The notes under the pieces are model-generated. The model had not been told where the DNA came from, did not search any database, and was given only the letters and a program-made list of their open reading frames with translations. A stretch of 64,000 bases of DNA, taken from contig NZ_POTY01000008.1 of NCBI RefSeq assembly GCF_003236315.1, positions 1 through 64,000 on the forward strand, read 5' to 3'. Positions 34,440 to 42,664 of this stretch are shown here, piece after piece (within the stretch, counting starts at the first letter, position 1; the number at the start of each line of letters is the position of its first letter). A program made the translations under genes and the position numbers. The DNA is from Micromonospora craterilacus. GTDB lineage: Bacteria; Actinomycetota; Actinomycetes; Mycobacteriales; Micromonosporaceae.

Positions 34440-34485
34440 GAGGCCGCGGAACCCGCATACCGGGATCCGCGGCCTCAGTTTTTTT
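34440..34485 (+). terminator. Intrinsic terminator (attenuator) in front of whiB7
   Basis: An 11-bp perfect stem (34440-34450 with 34466-34476), 15-base loop and then AG plus seven T residues (34479-34485). It is one of the few canonical terminators with a long T tract in the window, and it lies upstream of, not after, whiB7 (start 34550). A competing hairpin just before it (GGTCTG with CAGACC, 34411-34429) covers the upstream ORF stop. Confidence 0.85.
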
Positions 34486-34549
34486 GTACCGCCGAAGTAC
34501 GTCGGAACAGCGATCCACGAGATCGAAGTGAGAGAGAGGTGACCGGGCG

Positions 34550-34915
34550 ATGAGTCTGGCGTTGGCCCCACTCGACCTGAGCGTCGAGATGGAGGCGAAC
34601 CTGCCCTGCCGGAAGTTCGACCCCGACCTGTGGTTCTCCGACTCGCCCACCGACCTGGAACTGGCCAAGTCGCTCTGCGGGGACTGCCCGCTGCGCGTCG
34701 AGTGCCTGGCCGGCGCGGTCGAGCGGGCCGAGCCCTGGGGCGTCTGGGGCGGCGAGATCTTCGAGCGTGGCGCGGTCGTTCCGCGCAAGCGGCCCCGTGG
34801 CCGCCCGCGCAAGGAGGACCTCGCCCGCGACGCCGCGCTGCGGGTCGAGGCCGAGGCGCGGCTGGCGGCCAACGGCCTTGCCACGTCGCGCAGCGCCGTC
34901 CGGCTGGCTGCCTGA
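34550..34915 (+). CDS. whiB7: WhiB7 redox-responsive transcription factor
   Basis: A 121-residue WhiB protein. The iron-sulfur cysteines are Cys20, Cys43, Cys46 and Cys52, followed by GVWGG at 64-68 and a C-terminal AT-hook RGRPRK at 83-88, the hallmark of WhiB7. It activates intrinsic antibiotic resistance genes with the housekeeping sigma factor and autoactivates. AGGTG stands about eight bases before the ATG. Position beside uvrD2 and the ABC1 kinase is as in M. tuberculosis (Rv3197A). Confidence 0.95.
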   Translation: MSLALAPLDLSVEMEANLPCRKFDPDLWFSDSPTDLELAKSLCGDCPLRVECLAGAVERAEPWGVWGGEIFERGAVVPRKRPRGRPRKEDLARDAALRVEAEARLAANGLATSRSAVRLAA

Positions 34916-34976
34916 CATGTTCCCGATCCGGACCAACCCCGCCGGTGCCGAACCGGCCACGAGAAAGCTGACCACC

Positions 34977-35156
34977 ATGCTGCACCTTCCGAACGGAATC
35001 GCCGAGATGCACCTACTTCACGAAGCGTTGTCGAGGGCTCGAATGCTCCGGCCTCAGGCCGGTCGCACCACCACGAGCACTGAGGCAACCCGATCCGCCC
35101 GTACCGTCGCGATGGCCGGCCGTGCCCGGTCGGCCCGCGAGTTGGGCGCTCTGTAG
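34977..35156 (+). CDS. Small basic protein downstream of whiB7
   Basis: A 59-residue protein (MLHLPNGIAEMHLLHEALSRARM at the start, then an Arg/Ala-rich tail) in the whiB7 transcript, 61 bases after the whiB7 stop. GAGAAAG lies ten bases before this ATG; an upstream ATG at 34917 has no site. No known domain. It is followed directly by the terminator, so it closes the whiB7 operon. Confidence 0.6.
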   Translation: MLHLPNGIAEMHLLHEALSRARMLRPQAGRTTTSTEATRSARTVAMAGRARSARELGAL

Positions 35157-35171
35157 GACGAAACACCGAGA

Positions 35172-35218
35172 ACGGCGGGCGGGGGGGGGGGGGACGGGGC
35201 GCCCCCGCCCGCCGTTTT
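35172..35218 (+). terminator. Terminator with a run of 13 G
   Basis: A 14-bp perfect stem (35172-35185 with 35202-35215) ending in TTTT. The 5' arm runs into a homopolymer of 13 G (35181-35193), so the stem can slip by several bases. It closes the whiB7 operon. Confidence 0.85.
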
Positions 35219-35259
35219 CACGTGGAGCGCGAGAGCGTCGCCGACGGGTGGGCCGCGGG

Positions 35260-36588
35260 TCAGCCGACCGGCGCGAAGCCGGGCAGCCAGCGTTCCAGGA
35301 TGCCGCGGTAGGGGGCCTTGGCCTCCAGTTGGCACAGCACGCCGATCGACCCGAGCGTCACCCGGTGGATGAGCAGGTACGACGGCGGCAGGTTGAGCTG
35401 CCGGCTGAACTGGTACGCCGGTGACCGCGGGCTCGCCAGTCGGGTCGCCTCGCCGCGCAGCCAGGCCCGGGTGAACCGGAACTCGTCGGCGGCGATCGGT
35501 TCCAGCATCGGGCGCAGGAAGTCGAGCAGCGCGCCGGCCTCGATCGGCTCGCCGGAGCTGACAAAACCCTCGGCCCGCAGGCCGGCCACCACCTCGTCGG
35601 CGTCGCCGCGCAGGGCCAGCCCGGCGATCCGGCCGATCGGTTCCGGCGTTCCCTCCGGCATCCGGGCCACCGCGCCGAAGTCGATCACGCCGAGCCGGCC
35701 GTCGGGCAGCAGCCGGAAGTTGCCCGGGTGCGGATCGGCGTGCAGCAGCCCGGCCCGGGCCGGCGCGGACAGGTGGAGGGTGGCCATCAACCGGCCCGCC
35801 TCGTTCCGCTGCTGCTCGGTGCCGGCCCGGATGATGTCGGCCAGCGGAGTGCCCTCGACCCATTCGGTGATCAGGACTCGCGGCGAGGCGTGGAACACCG
35901 CTGGTACGTAGATCTCCGAATCATCGGCGTATGCGGCGGCGAAGGCCCGCTGTGACTCCGCCTCCAGCTCGTAGTCCAGCTCCTCGGTGATCCTCTCCCG
36001 CAGCTCGGCCAGCAGCGGCTTGACGTCCAGCCCCGGCTGGATGGCCCGGAACATGCCGCCCAGCCGGGAGAGCTGCTTGAGGTCGGCGAGCAGGGCGTCG
36101 CCGGCGCCCGGATACTGGATCTTGACGGCCACGTCCCGGCTGTCGCCGTCCGGCATCCGCCACACCGCACGGTGTACCTGGCCGATGCTGGCCGCGGCGG
36201 CCGGCGAGTCGTCGAAGCTCACGAACCGGTCCCGCCAGCCGGGGCCCAGCTGGTCGGCCAGGACCTTGTGCACGCTCGCCGCCGGCAGCGGCGGCGCGGC
36301 CTCCTGAAGCTTGGTCAGGGCCTGCCGGTAGGGCGCGGCGATCTCCTCCGGCAGGGCCGCCTCGAAGACCGACAGCGCCTGGCCGAACTTCATCGCCCCG
36401 CCCTTGAGCTGGCCGAGGACGCTGAACAACTGCTCGGCGGTGCGCTGCTGGATCTCCGCCGAGATCACGTCGGAGGCCAGCCCGGTGACGCGCTTTCCCA
36501 TGCCGAGGACGGTCCGGCCGGCGAAGCCGAGCGGCAGAGCGGCGAGCTTGGCGGTCCGGGACACGGCCCGGCGCGGGATGTCGGTCAC
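35260..36588 (-). CDS. ABC1/UbiB-family atypical kinase
   Basis: A 442-residue ABC1 (AarF/UbiB) protein. The signature KGGAMKFGQALSVFEAALPEE is the KxGQ region, SIGQVHRA the Ala-rich loop, AVKIQYPG the ATP Lys, HADPHPGNF the catalytic loop and VIDFGAVARM the DFG. Family members support isoprenoid-quinone metabolism or lipid homeostasis. The start GTG 36588 is seven bases after TAACAA (leaderless) and the N-terminus then matches the mycobacterial Rv3197 type. The upstream ThiF-like gene ends ten bases before. Confidence 0.88.
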   Translation of the reverse strand: MTDIPRRAVSRTAKLAALPLGFAGRTVLGMGKRVTGLASDVISAEIQQRTAEQLFSVLGQLKGGAMKFGQALSVFEAALPEEIAAPYRQALTKLQEAAPPLPAASVHKVLADQLGPGWRDRFVSFDDSPAAAASIGQVHRAVWRMPDGDSRDVAVKIQYPGAGDALLADLKQLSRLGGMFRAIQPGLDVKPLLAELRERITEELDYELEAESQRAFAAAYADDSEIYVPAVFHASPRVLITEWVEGTPLADIIRAGTEQQRNEAGRLMATLHLSAPARAGLLHADPHPGNFRLLPDGRLGVIDFGAVARMPEGTPEPIGRIAGLALRGDADEVVAGLRAEGFVSSGEPIEAGALLDFLRPMLEPIAADEFRFTRAWLRGEATRLASPRSPAYQFSRQLNLPPSYLLIHRVTLGSIGVLCQLEAKAPYRGILERWLPGFAPVG

Positions 36589-36598
36589 TTGGTCATTG

Positions 36599-37699
36599 TT
36601 ACCGAACCAGCGTGCCCAATGCTGCCGTGCGGCCGGGCTGGCCGCCGGCACCACAGCCACAGCGGGGGTGCGGCGGCCAGTGGCGGCGCCGGACGTTGCC
36701 TGCCGCCACTACCTCGATCGCCCCGTTGAGGGTCTCCGGAGTGCCGCCGTCCAGCTGGCCGAGCGCCTCGGCCACGGCGTACGCGGTGGCCGCCAGGAGG
36801 GTGCTCGTGGCGCAGGGCGGAACGGCCGTGCCGCTGGCGAGCTGGGCGGCGAGCGCCGGCCAGTCGGGATCCCGGTCGGCGCGGTGCAGGTCGAGGCAGC
36901 GCAGGCAGGGGCCGACCGGCGGGCGGACCAGCGGCCCGATCACCGGGACGCCCTCCCGGACGTCGACCAGCAGGTGTGGTTGCCGCCGTTGGGTGTAACC
37001 GGCGGCCAGCAGCGCGGCCGGCCGGTCGGTGCCGAGCTGGATCACCAGGTCGGGCCGGTGTCGGCGAAGCGGGCCGGTGCCGGTGCCGGGTGCCGCCCGC
37101 GCCACGGCCGCCCGGACCGCCTGGTCGAGCGGGCGGCCGATCTCGCCGGCCGCGATGCCGGCGCCGACGAGGTCGACCGGGCGGACCGGCCCGGGCAGCT
37201 CGGGATGGACGTGACCGACACCGGCCTGGGCCAGGGCGACGGCGATGACGGCGCCGAGCGGGCCGGCGCCGGTGAGCGTCACCCGGGCGGCCAGGCGGCG
37301 CCGGAGGACCTGGGCCGGGGTCCCCGGAAGCCGGGGGGCGGCGAGCGCCAGCGCGTCGGCCTCCGCGGCGAGCCGGGCCCGGCGGGGGCCGGCGAGGTCC
37401 CGGGGCAGGAGCGTGTGCGCCGGTACCACCAGGCCGGCGGTACGCAGGGCGTCGAGCAGGGCCTGGGCGTGCTCCGGACGGACGCCCGTCCCGGTCACCC
37501 CGGTCAGCACCTGCCGCTCGCTGCGGGTGCCGTCGAGCAGGTCGAGCAGCCGGGCGGCCCGCGGGTCGGCCACCTCGACCAGGACGGCCCGCTCCTGACC
37601 GAGCCCGAGCTGAAGGGTGTGCCGGTCGCGCCAGAGCTGGCTGAGCCCGGGCAGCAGGGTGGGGCGGGGGGACGGCGGGCGCTTCGTCGACAGCTGCAT
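36599..37699 (-). CDS. ThiF/MoeB-like E1 superfamily protein
   Basis: A 366-residue protein. The N-terminal part (LLPGLSQLWRDRHTLQLGL then LLDLLDGTRSERQVL) resembles the peptide-clamp winged helix of cyclodehydratase C-type proteins, followed by a nucleotide fold with VTLTGAGPLGAVIAVALAQAGVG, and cysteine pairs GPCLRCLDLHR and PRCGCG near the end that may hold zinc. The adenylating Arg/Lys residues are not obvious. Relatives are often labelled TOMM leader-binding proteins, but no precursor or YcaO is near. Probably an ancient member of the ABC1/whiB7 neighbourhood of unknown role. ATG 37699; GTG 37705 is possible. Confidence 0.6.
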   Translation of the reverse strand: MQLSTKRPPSPRPTLLPGLSQLWRDRHTLQLGLGQERAVLVEVADPRAARLLDLLDGTRSERQVLTGVTGTGVRPEHAQALLDALRTAGLVVPAHTLLPRDLAGPRRARLAAEADALALAAPRLPGTPAQVLRRRLAARVTLTGAGPLGAVIAVALAQAGVGHVHPELPGPVRPVDLVGAGIAAGEIGRPLDQAVRAAVARAAPGTGTGPLRRHRPDLVIQLGTDRPAALLAAGYTQRRQPHLLVDVREGVPVIGPLVRPPVGPCLRCLDLHRADRDPDWPALAAQLASGTAVPPCATSTLLAATAYAVAEALGQLDGGTPETLNGAIEVVAAGNVRRRHWPPHPRCGCGAGGQPGRTAALGTLVR

Positions 37700-37893
37700 G
37701 GGCACGAATAGTGACCGCTTCCCTGCTGTCCGTCGATCGTTGTCCACAGGTGGGCAGCTTCAGATCCAGGGCTGTCCACAGGATTCGGCGAGATATCCAC
37801 AACCGGCGGGTAACTGGGTCGGCCGCCGGACAGTGAGCGGAAGAACGCGAACGGGGGTGGCCACCGGCCACCCCCGTTCGCCGTACGGGTACG

Positions 37894-38061
37894 TCAGACC
37901 TTCGCCTTGCCCAGGATGCGGTTCACTGTTGTGCCGCACACCGGACACTTGCCCTTGGCCATGTTCATGCCGGTCTTCGAGACCTCGACGCGGCCCTCGA
38001 AGTCCCGCTTCTCCTTGCACTTGACGCAGTAACCGTTGTAGGTCTGGGCCTGGTCGGCCAC
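37894..38061 (-). CDS. DUF5679 zinc-ribbon protein
   Basis: A 55-residue protein with two CxxC knuckles (GYCVKCKEKR and GKCPVCGTTVNRILGK), a zinc ribbon of the DUF5679 type. GTG at 38061 has GAGGAGG seven bases upstream. Possibly nucleic-acid or ribosome associated by its size and charge. Function unproven. Confidence 0.85.
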   Translation of the reverse strand: MADQAQTYNGYCVKCKEKRDFEGRVEVSKTGMNMAKGKCPVCGTTVNRILGKAKV

Positions 38062-38564
38062 GGTGTGCCTCCTCGTCTCGTCCGCCGGTCGATACCGGTC
38101 CGGCGGGTTCCCGGCGGCCGGCCGCGTGCGGCGCCCGGCGCTGGGTCTCTTCCCGCGGCCACCCACGTGACCACTGGTTGGCGGACCCTACCCAGGTGTG
38201 GGCGGTTCCATGTCAGCTGCGCGTTGCCACTGTGAGCAAGGCGACGTCGAGAGTGTGCACGGCGAATTGGGCCAGATCAGTCAGTTTGGCGGGGACACGC
38301 CGACCGGGGGCCCGCAAATTCGCTGGTAGCGCCCCGCAAACCAGGGGTCGGACCGGGGTCGGACCCCGGTGGGCGGCCCGCTCCAATGATCATCTACCGT
38401 AGGTCGGCGCTGCCGGTGTGACACCTCGTCGGCCACCACGAAGGGTGATCGTTGCGGGTCGCGCCGGTCCGGCAAGAAAATTTTCGGGACTCCTGGCGAC
38501 CAATCCCCATTTTCCGGACGCGTGTCGGTGGGTTGACTCTTGCGGACCCCTGGTCACAACGCAT
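38062..38564. other. Intergenic region with short palindromes
   Basis: About 500 bases with no supportable gene. It contains an 11-bp direct duplication, GGGGTCGGACC at 38344-38354 and 38355-38365, whose junction creates a 17-base palindrome (38353-38369), and an AT-rich patch near 38475. It must carry the promoters of the divergent DUF5679 and peptidase genes. Confidence 0.5.
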
Positions 38565-38576
38565 TAGCTTGCCAAC

Positions 38577-38609
38577 GTGACAGCAAACCGAGGCTGCGCG
38601 GTCCACTGA
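38577..38609 (+). CDS. 10-codon leaderless leader peptide coupled to the peptidase gene
   Basis: GTG followed by nine codons (Thr-Ala-Asn-Arg-Gly-Cys-Ala-Val-His) and TGA. TAGCTT (38565-38570) stands six bases before the GTG, the same spacing as the other leaderless promoters in this window. The stop overlaps the next gene's ATG (TGATG). The peptidase ATG has no ribosome site of its own, so its translation should depend on this mini-ORF. One Cys codon is present, as in cysteine-sensing actinobacterial leaders. Confidence 0.5.
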   Translation: MTANRGCAVH

Positions 38610-39130
38610 TGGCTGGGGCGCGGAAGCCGGTCGTCGAGGTACGGCGCAGCCAGCGCCGGCGACGGACGGTGTCCGCCTACCGCGACGGTGAACGGGTCGT
38701 CGTCCTCATCCCGGACCAGTTCTCCCGGGCCGAGGAGAGCGAATGGGTCGACCGGATGCTCGCCCGGCTCGCCGCCCGGGAGGGGCGGCTGACCCGCTCC
38801 GACGGGGAACTGCTGGCCCGGGCCGGCCGGCTGATCGGGCTCTACCTGTCCGAGTACGGCGACCAGGCCCTGCCGACCAGCGTCCGGTGGGTGAGCAACC
38901 AGAACGGCCGGTGGGGCTCCTGCACCCCGGCGGACCGCTCGATCCGACTGTCGCACCGGATCCAGGACATGCCGGACTGGGTGATCGACTACGTCCTGCT
39001 GCACGAACTCGCCCATCTCATCGTGCCCAGTCACAACGCCGAGTTCTGGGCCCTGGTCGGCCGGTACCCGAAAACCGAACGCGCCCGGGGCTACCTGGAG
39101 GGCGTGGCGGCCGTGTCCGGCACGCCCTGA
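38609..39130 (+). CDS. YgjP/M48-type metallopeptidase
   Basis: A 173-residue protein of the YgjP/SprT-like DUF45 family. The zinc motif HELAHLIVPSHNAEFW gives His132, Glu133 and His136, with His142 a likely third ligand; VSNQNGRWGSCTPADRSIRLSHRI is the family-specific stretch. Cytoplasmic; substrate unknown. Its start is coupled to the 10-codon leader by TGATG. Confidence 0.85.
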   Translation: MAGARKPVVEVRRSQRRRRTVSAYRDGERVVVLIPDQFSRAEESEWVDRMLARLAAREGRLTRSDGELLARAGRLIGLYLSEYGDQALPTSVRWVSNQNGRWGSCTPADRSIRLSHRIQDMPDWVIDYVLLHELAHLIVPSHNAEFWALVGRYPKTERARGYLEGVAAVSGTP

Positions 39131-39246
39131 GCGACACCGTCGCAGCGGCGGTGGGTGACCGGGTCTCGCCGACGACACCCGGCAGCGGTGGGCTCCCCGC
39201 CCGGTGTGCCGGGATCGGGGCTCGCGGCCGGGCGTAGGGTCGGGGA

Positions 39247-39924
39247 ATGGCCCGACGTGTGGTGGTGGCGCTGCTCGCGCCGGTCGCCTGGGCGCCGCCC
39301 GGCGCCGACCCGGTGGACTGGCGTACGGCACTCGCCGAGGACGTGGTGGATCTGCTCGCCTTGCTCAACGAGGTGGACACCGCGGTGGCGGTCACCCCGG
39401 CGGACCGGTGGCTGGCCGACGCGGTGATCTGGCCGGGTACGACCGTGTACGAGGTGCCCGAGCCGACCCCGAACGCCGTGTTCGCCGCACTGACCGGGCA
39501 CCGCGGGCTGGGCGGTGCGCGGAGCGGCACGGGCAGCGGGCCGGGCGGGGTGGACGGTCACTACGAGCAGGCGGCGGTGGTCGCGGGAGACGCACCCGAC
39601 CTGCCCGGACTCACCGTCGGCAAGCTGCTGCGCCCGCTGACCAGCCGGCCGGTGGCGATCGCGCCGGTCGAGGGCGGTCTCCCGGGGGTGCTGGGCGTGG
39701 CCGCCCGGCTGCCCGTACCGCCGTGGCTGCCGCCGGTGGACCTGGACGCCACGGTGCCCGCGGCCGTGCGCGCGGCGGCGCCCCGCCCGGGTGACCTGGC
39801 GGTGACGCCGTCCTGGCACCGGCTGCGTGGCCCGGCGGACCTGGCCCGGCTCGACCCGGCCCTGAGCGGCTGGGAGAACACCCGCGCACTGCTCTCCGGC
39901 GCCGGCCGGGCGGGCAGGGCATGA
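39247..39924 (+). CDS. Conserved protein with nucleotidyltransferase-like fold
   Basis: A 225-residue protein starting with a hydrophobic strand (RRVVVALLAPVAWAPPG) and containing GDAPDLPGLTVGKLL, which recalls the DxPDLP element of DUF2064/CofC-like GT-A folds, but catalytic residues look degenerate. Leaderless ATG six bases after TAGGGT. Located where M. tuberculosis has Rv3196. Function unknown. Confidence 0.55.
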   Translation: MARRVVVALLAPVAWAPPGADPVDWRTALAEDVVDLLALLNEVDTAVAVTPADRWLADAVIWPGTTVYEVPEPTPNAVFAALTGHRGLGGARSGTGSGPGGVDGHYEQAAVVAGDAPDLPGLTVGKLLRPLTSRPVAIAPVEGGLPGVLGVAARLPVPPWLPPVDLDATVPAAVRAAAPRPGDLAVTPSWHRLRGPADLARLDPALSGWENTRALLSGAGRAGRA

Positions 39925-40016
39925 TCGTGCTCGATCCCTGATCGAGCGTGATCTTCACCCGAGCACCGGCCTTGACCGGCCGAGGAGGGCGGGCGGCCGG
40001 CGTGGGGTGCGGGCGG

Positions 40017-41315
40017 TCAGGAGCGGTTCTCGCCGCCTTCGGTGTCGTCGCGGCGGTCCGTCTCGCCCGGTGCCTTCTCCTCCGGCCCGCCCGGGGCGGA
40101 GAAGTCGAAGTTCTCCAGCTCGGACATCAGGTCGAGATCGGCCATGGCGAAGGCCACCGGGTCGGCGAAGTCGTCGTCGGAGGGCAGCAGGTCGGGGTGG
40201 CCCCACAGCGCGTCCCGGCCGGCGATGCCCCGGTGCTCGGTGAGTGCCGCCCAGAGCGCGGCGGCCTCGCGCAGCCGGCGGGGCCGCAGCTCCAACCCGA
40301 CCAGCGCGGCGAAGGTCTGCTCGGCCGGCCCGCCGGCCGCCCGGCGCCGGCGGAACGCCTCGCCCAGCGCCACCACGTTCGGCAGCCGGCCAGCGGCGGC
40401 ACCGTCCACCACGTGGCAGACCCAACCCTCCACCAGGGCGAGGGCGGTCTCCAGCCGGGCCAGCGACGCCTTCTGCGCCGGGCTGTCCTCCGGAGTGAAG
40501 ATGCCCTCCAGGGCGATCGCCTGCATCGACTCCGGGTCGGTCGGATCGACCCGGCCCATCGCCTCCTCGATCGCCTCCCGGTTGACCCGGATGCCGGCGG
40601 CGTACGTCTCCACGGCGTTCAGCACGTGCCCGCGCAGCCACGGCACATGCTCGAACAGCCGCTGGTGCGCGGCCTCACGCAGGGCCACGTAGAGGCGCAC
40701 CTCGTCCTCGGGCAGCTCCAGCCCCGCGCCGTAGCTGCGGATGTTGGCCGGGATCAGCGCGGCCGTCCCGGCCGGGCCGAGCGGCAGGCCGATGTCGCCG
40801 GCGGAGAGCACCTCCGCGGCGAGCGAGCCGAGCGCCTGGCCGAGCTGACCGCCGAAGAGCGCGCCGCCGAGGGTGGCCACCATCGACTGCATCGGGCCGA
40901 GCTGGGCCCGGGCCTCCGGCGGCACCAGGTCACCCATCGCGCCGACCATCCGGCTGGCCACCGGGTCGCACAGCTTGCGCCAGACGTCAAGCGTCTTGAA
41001 GATCCACTCATTGCGGTTCCAGGCCACCGCCGTCCGGATGCCCGAGGGCAGGGCGGAGGCCGGCTCCAGCCACAGGTCGGCGATGCGCAGCGCCTCCTCG
41101 ACCGCGTTGCGCTCGTACGGCGAGACCGCCGGGTCGCCCGCCGCGGCGAGCTGGCTGGCCGCCACCTGGCGGGCCAGGTCCCAGTTGACCGGCCCGCTCC
41201 CCGGCGCGGAGAGCAGGTGCTGCAACTGCGACATGAACTGCTGCATCTGCGCGGGGTCGTTGGGGTCGGGCGGCTGCCCACCCGGAAGCGCGAAACCGAA
41301 CGGAATATCAGGCAC
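40017..41315 (-). CDS. Zinc-dependent metalloprotease-like (DUF2342)
   Basis: A 432-residue protein of the actinobacterial zincin-2/DUF2342 family. YVALREAAHQRLFEHVPWL carries the family's E-x-x-H...H motif. The N-terminus is Pro/Gln-rich (PDPNDPAQMQQFM) and the C-terminus acidic. GTG at 41315 follows TACCGT by seven bases (leaderless). Equivalent to Rv3195 by position. Proteolytic activity has not been established for the family. Confidence 0.8.
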   Translation of the reverse strand: MPDIPFGFALPGGQPPDPNDPAQMQQFMSQLQHLLSAPGSGPVNWDLARQVAASQLAAAGDPAVSPYERNAVEEALRIADLWLEPASALPSGIRTAVAWNRNEWIFKTLDVWRKLCDPVASRMVGAMGDLVPPEARAQLGPMQSMVATLGGALFGGQLGQALGSLAAEVLSAGDIGLPLGPAGTAALIPANIRSYGAGLELPEDEVRLYVALREAAHQRLFEHVPWLRGHVLNAVETYAAGIRVNREAIEEAMGRVDPTDPESMQAIALEGIFTPEDSPAQKASLARLETALALVEGWVCHVVDGAAAGRLPNVVALGEAFRRRRAAGGPAEQTFAALVGLELRPRRLREAAALWAALTEHRGIAGRDALWGHPDLLPSDDDFADPVAFAMADLDLMSELENFDFSAPGGPEEKAPGETDRRDDTEGGENRS

Positions 41316-41464
41316 GACCTCTACGGTACGCGCGCCGCCATAATTCAGCCTCCACGCCGCTGGACGGCGCTCCGGACGGGCCGCCGCTGCCGCTGTTGCG
41401 CTGAGGGCGAAGTCTGTCGTCGTGCCGGCCGAGCGCCGTTATCCGGCTCGGTACGCTCTGCCGC

Positions 41465-42478
41465 ATGAGACGTCGCGGCGTGACCGTCCTTCTCGGTGCT
41501 CTGCTCACCGCTCTGCTCAGCATCGGAGTGCTCGGCGCGCCCGTCCCGTACGTGGTACTCGGTCCCGGTCCGACCGTCGACACCCTCGGGCAGGAGGACG
41601 GCAAGGAGGTGATCCAGGTCACCGGCCGGGAGACCTCCACCTCCGCCGGCCAACTGCGGCTGACCACCGTGGGTGTGCAGCCCAGCGTCAAGCTGCGCTC
41701 GGCCATCCAGGGCTGGCTCTCCGAGGACCAGGCGGTGGTGCCGCGCGAGCTGGTCTACCCGCCGGGAGAGAGCCAGCAGGAGGTCGAACAGCGCAACGCC
41801 GAGGACTTCCAGGTGTCGCAGACCAGCGCGGAGACCGCCGCGCTGCGGGAACTGGGGTACGAGGTGCAGGTCGTGGTCAAGACGGTGGCCGCCGACGGCC
41901 CGGCGGCCGGCGTGCTCCGCCCGGGCGACGTGGTGACCTCGGTGGACGGCGAACCGGTGCCTCTGGCCTCCCGGCTGACCGACCTGATCAGGGCGAAGCC
42001 CGCGGGCACGGCGCTGCGGATCGGCTACACCCGCGACGGGGTGGCCCGCACCGACACGATCACCAGTCAGGAACAGGACGGTCGGCCCCGCATCGGCATC
42101 GAGATCGAGCAGCAGCAGCCGCACCCGTTCACCCTCGCCATCGACCTGAAGGACATCGGCGGCCCCAGCGCGGGCCTGATGTTCGCGCTGGGCATCATCG
42201 ACAAGCTGACCCCGGAGGACCTCACCGGCGGCCGGGTCATCGCGGGCACCGGCACCATCGACGACTCGGGTCGGGTCGGCCCGATCGGTGGCATCCCGCA
42301 GAAACTGGTCGGGGCGAAGCAGGCCGGCGCGAAGGTCTTCCTGGTGCCGGCGGCCAACTGCGCGGAGGCGGTGCGCAACCGGCAGCCGGACCTGCCACTG
42401 GTGAAGGTGGGTTCGCTCGACGAGGCGCTGGCCGCCCTGGAGACGCTGCGGTCCGGGGGCCAGCCGACCCACTGCTGA
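41465..42478 (+). CDS. PDZ-S16 (Lon-type) membrane protease
   Basis: A 337-residue protein. An N-terminal membrane anchor (VTVLLGALLTALLSIGVLG) is followed by a PDZ domain (VAADGPAAGVLRPGDVVTSVDG) and a Lon-type S16 protease domain with Ser235 in GGPSAGLMFALG and Lys280 in GIPQKLVGAKQAGAK. The domain faces outside the membrane. ATG is seven bases after TACGCT (leaderless). Matches Rv3194c; lies beside the UPF0182 protein as in mycobacteria, suggesting joint envelope function. Confidence 0.92.
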   Translation: MRRRGVTVLLGALLTALLSIGVLGAPVPYVVLGPGPTVDTLGQEDGKEVIQVTGRETSTSAGQLRLTTVGVQPSVKLRSAIQGWLSEDQAVVPRELVYPPGESQQEVEQRNAEDFQVSQTSAETAALRELGYEVQVVVKTVAADGPAAGVLRPGDVVTSVDGEPVPLASRLTDLIRAKPAGTALRIGYTRDGVARTDTITSQEQDGRPRIGIEIEQQQPHPFTLAIDLKDIGGPSAGLMFALGIIDKLTPEDLTGGRVIAGTGTIDDSGRVGPIGGIPQKLVGAKQAGAKVFLVPAANCAEAVRNRQPDLPLVKVGSLDEALAALETLRSGGQPTHC

Positions 42479-42664
42479 CCCGCACCGCAGCCGTCCGGAC
42501 ACCCCGCCGAGGGCACGCGCGGCCAGGGCCGGCGAGCGGGCCGTACGGTCGGGTCGCGACCCGGTGCACGAGGTGCGCCGCGACCTTGCGCCGACGCATT
42601 CAGGAACACCCCGTACTCTGGGTGCCTGGTCGGAGCCGATCATATCGAGCGTGCGGAGCCAACA

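Noticed and set aside
36599..37699. RiPP (TOMM) biosynthetic cluster
   Set aside because: No YcaO, dehydrogenase or precursor peptide nearby; the neighbours are conserved housekeeping genes.
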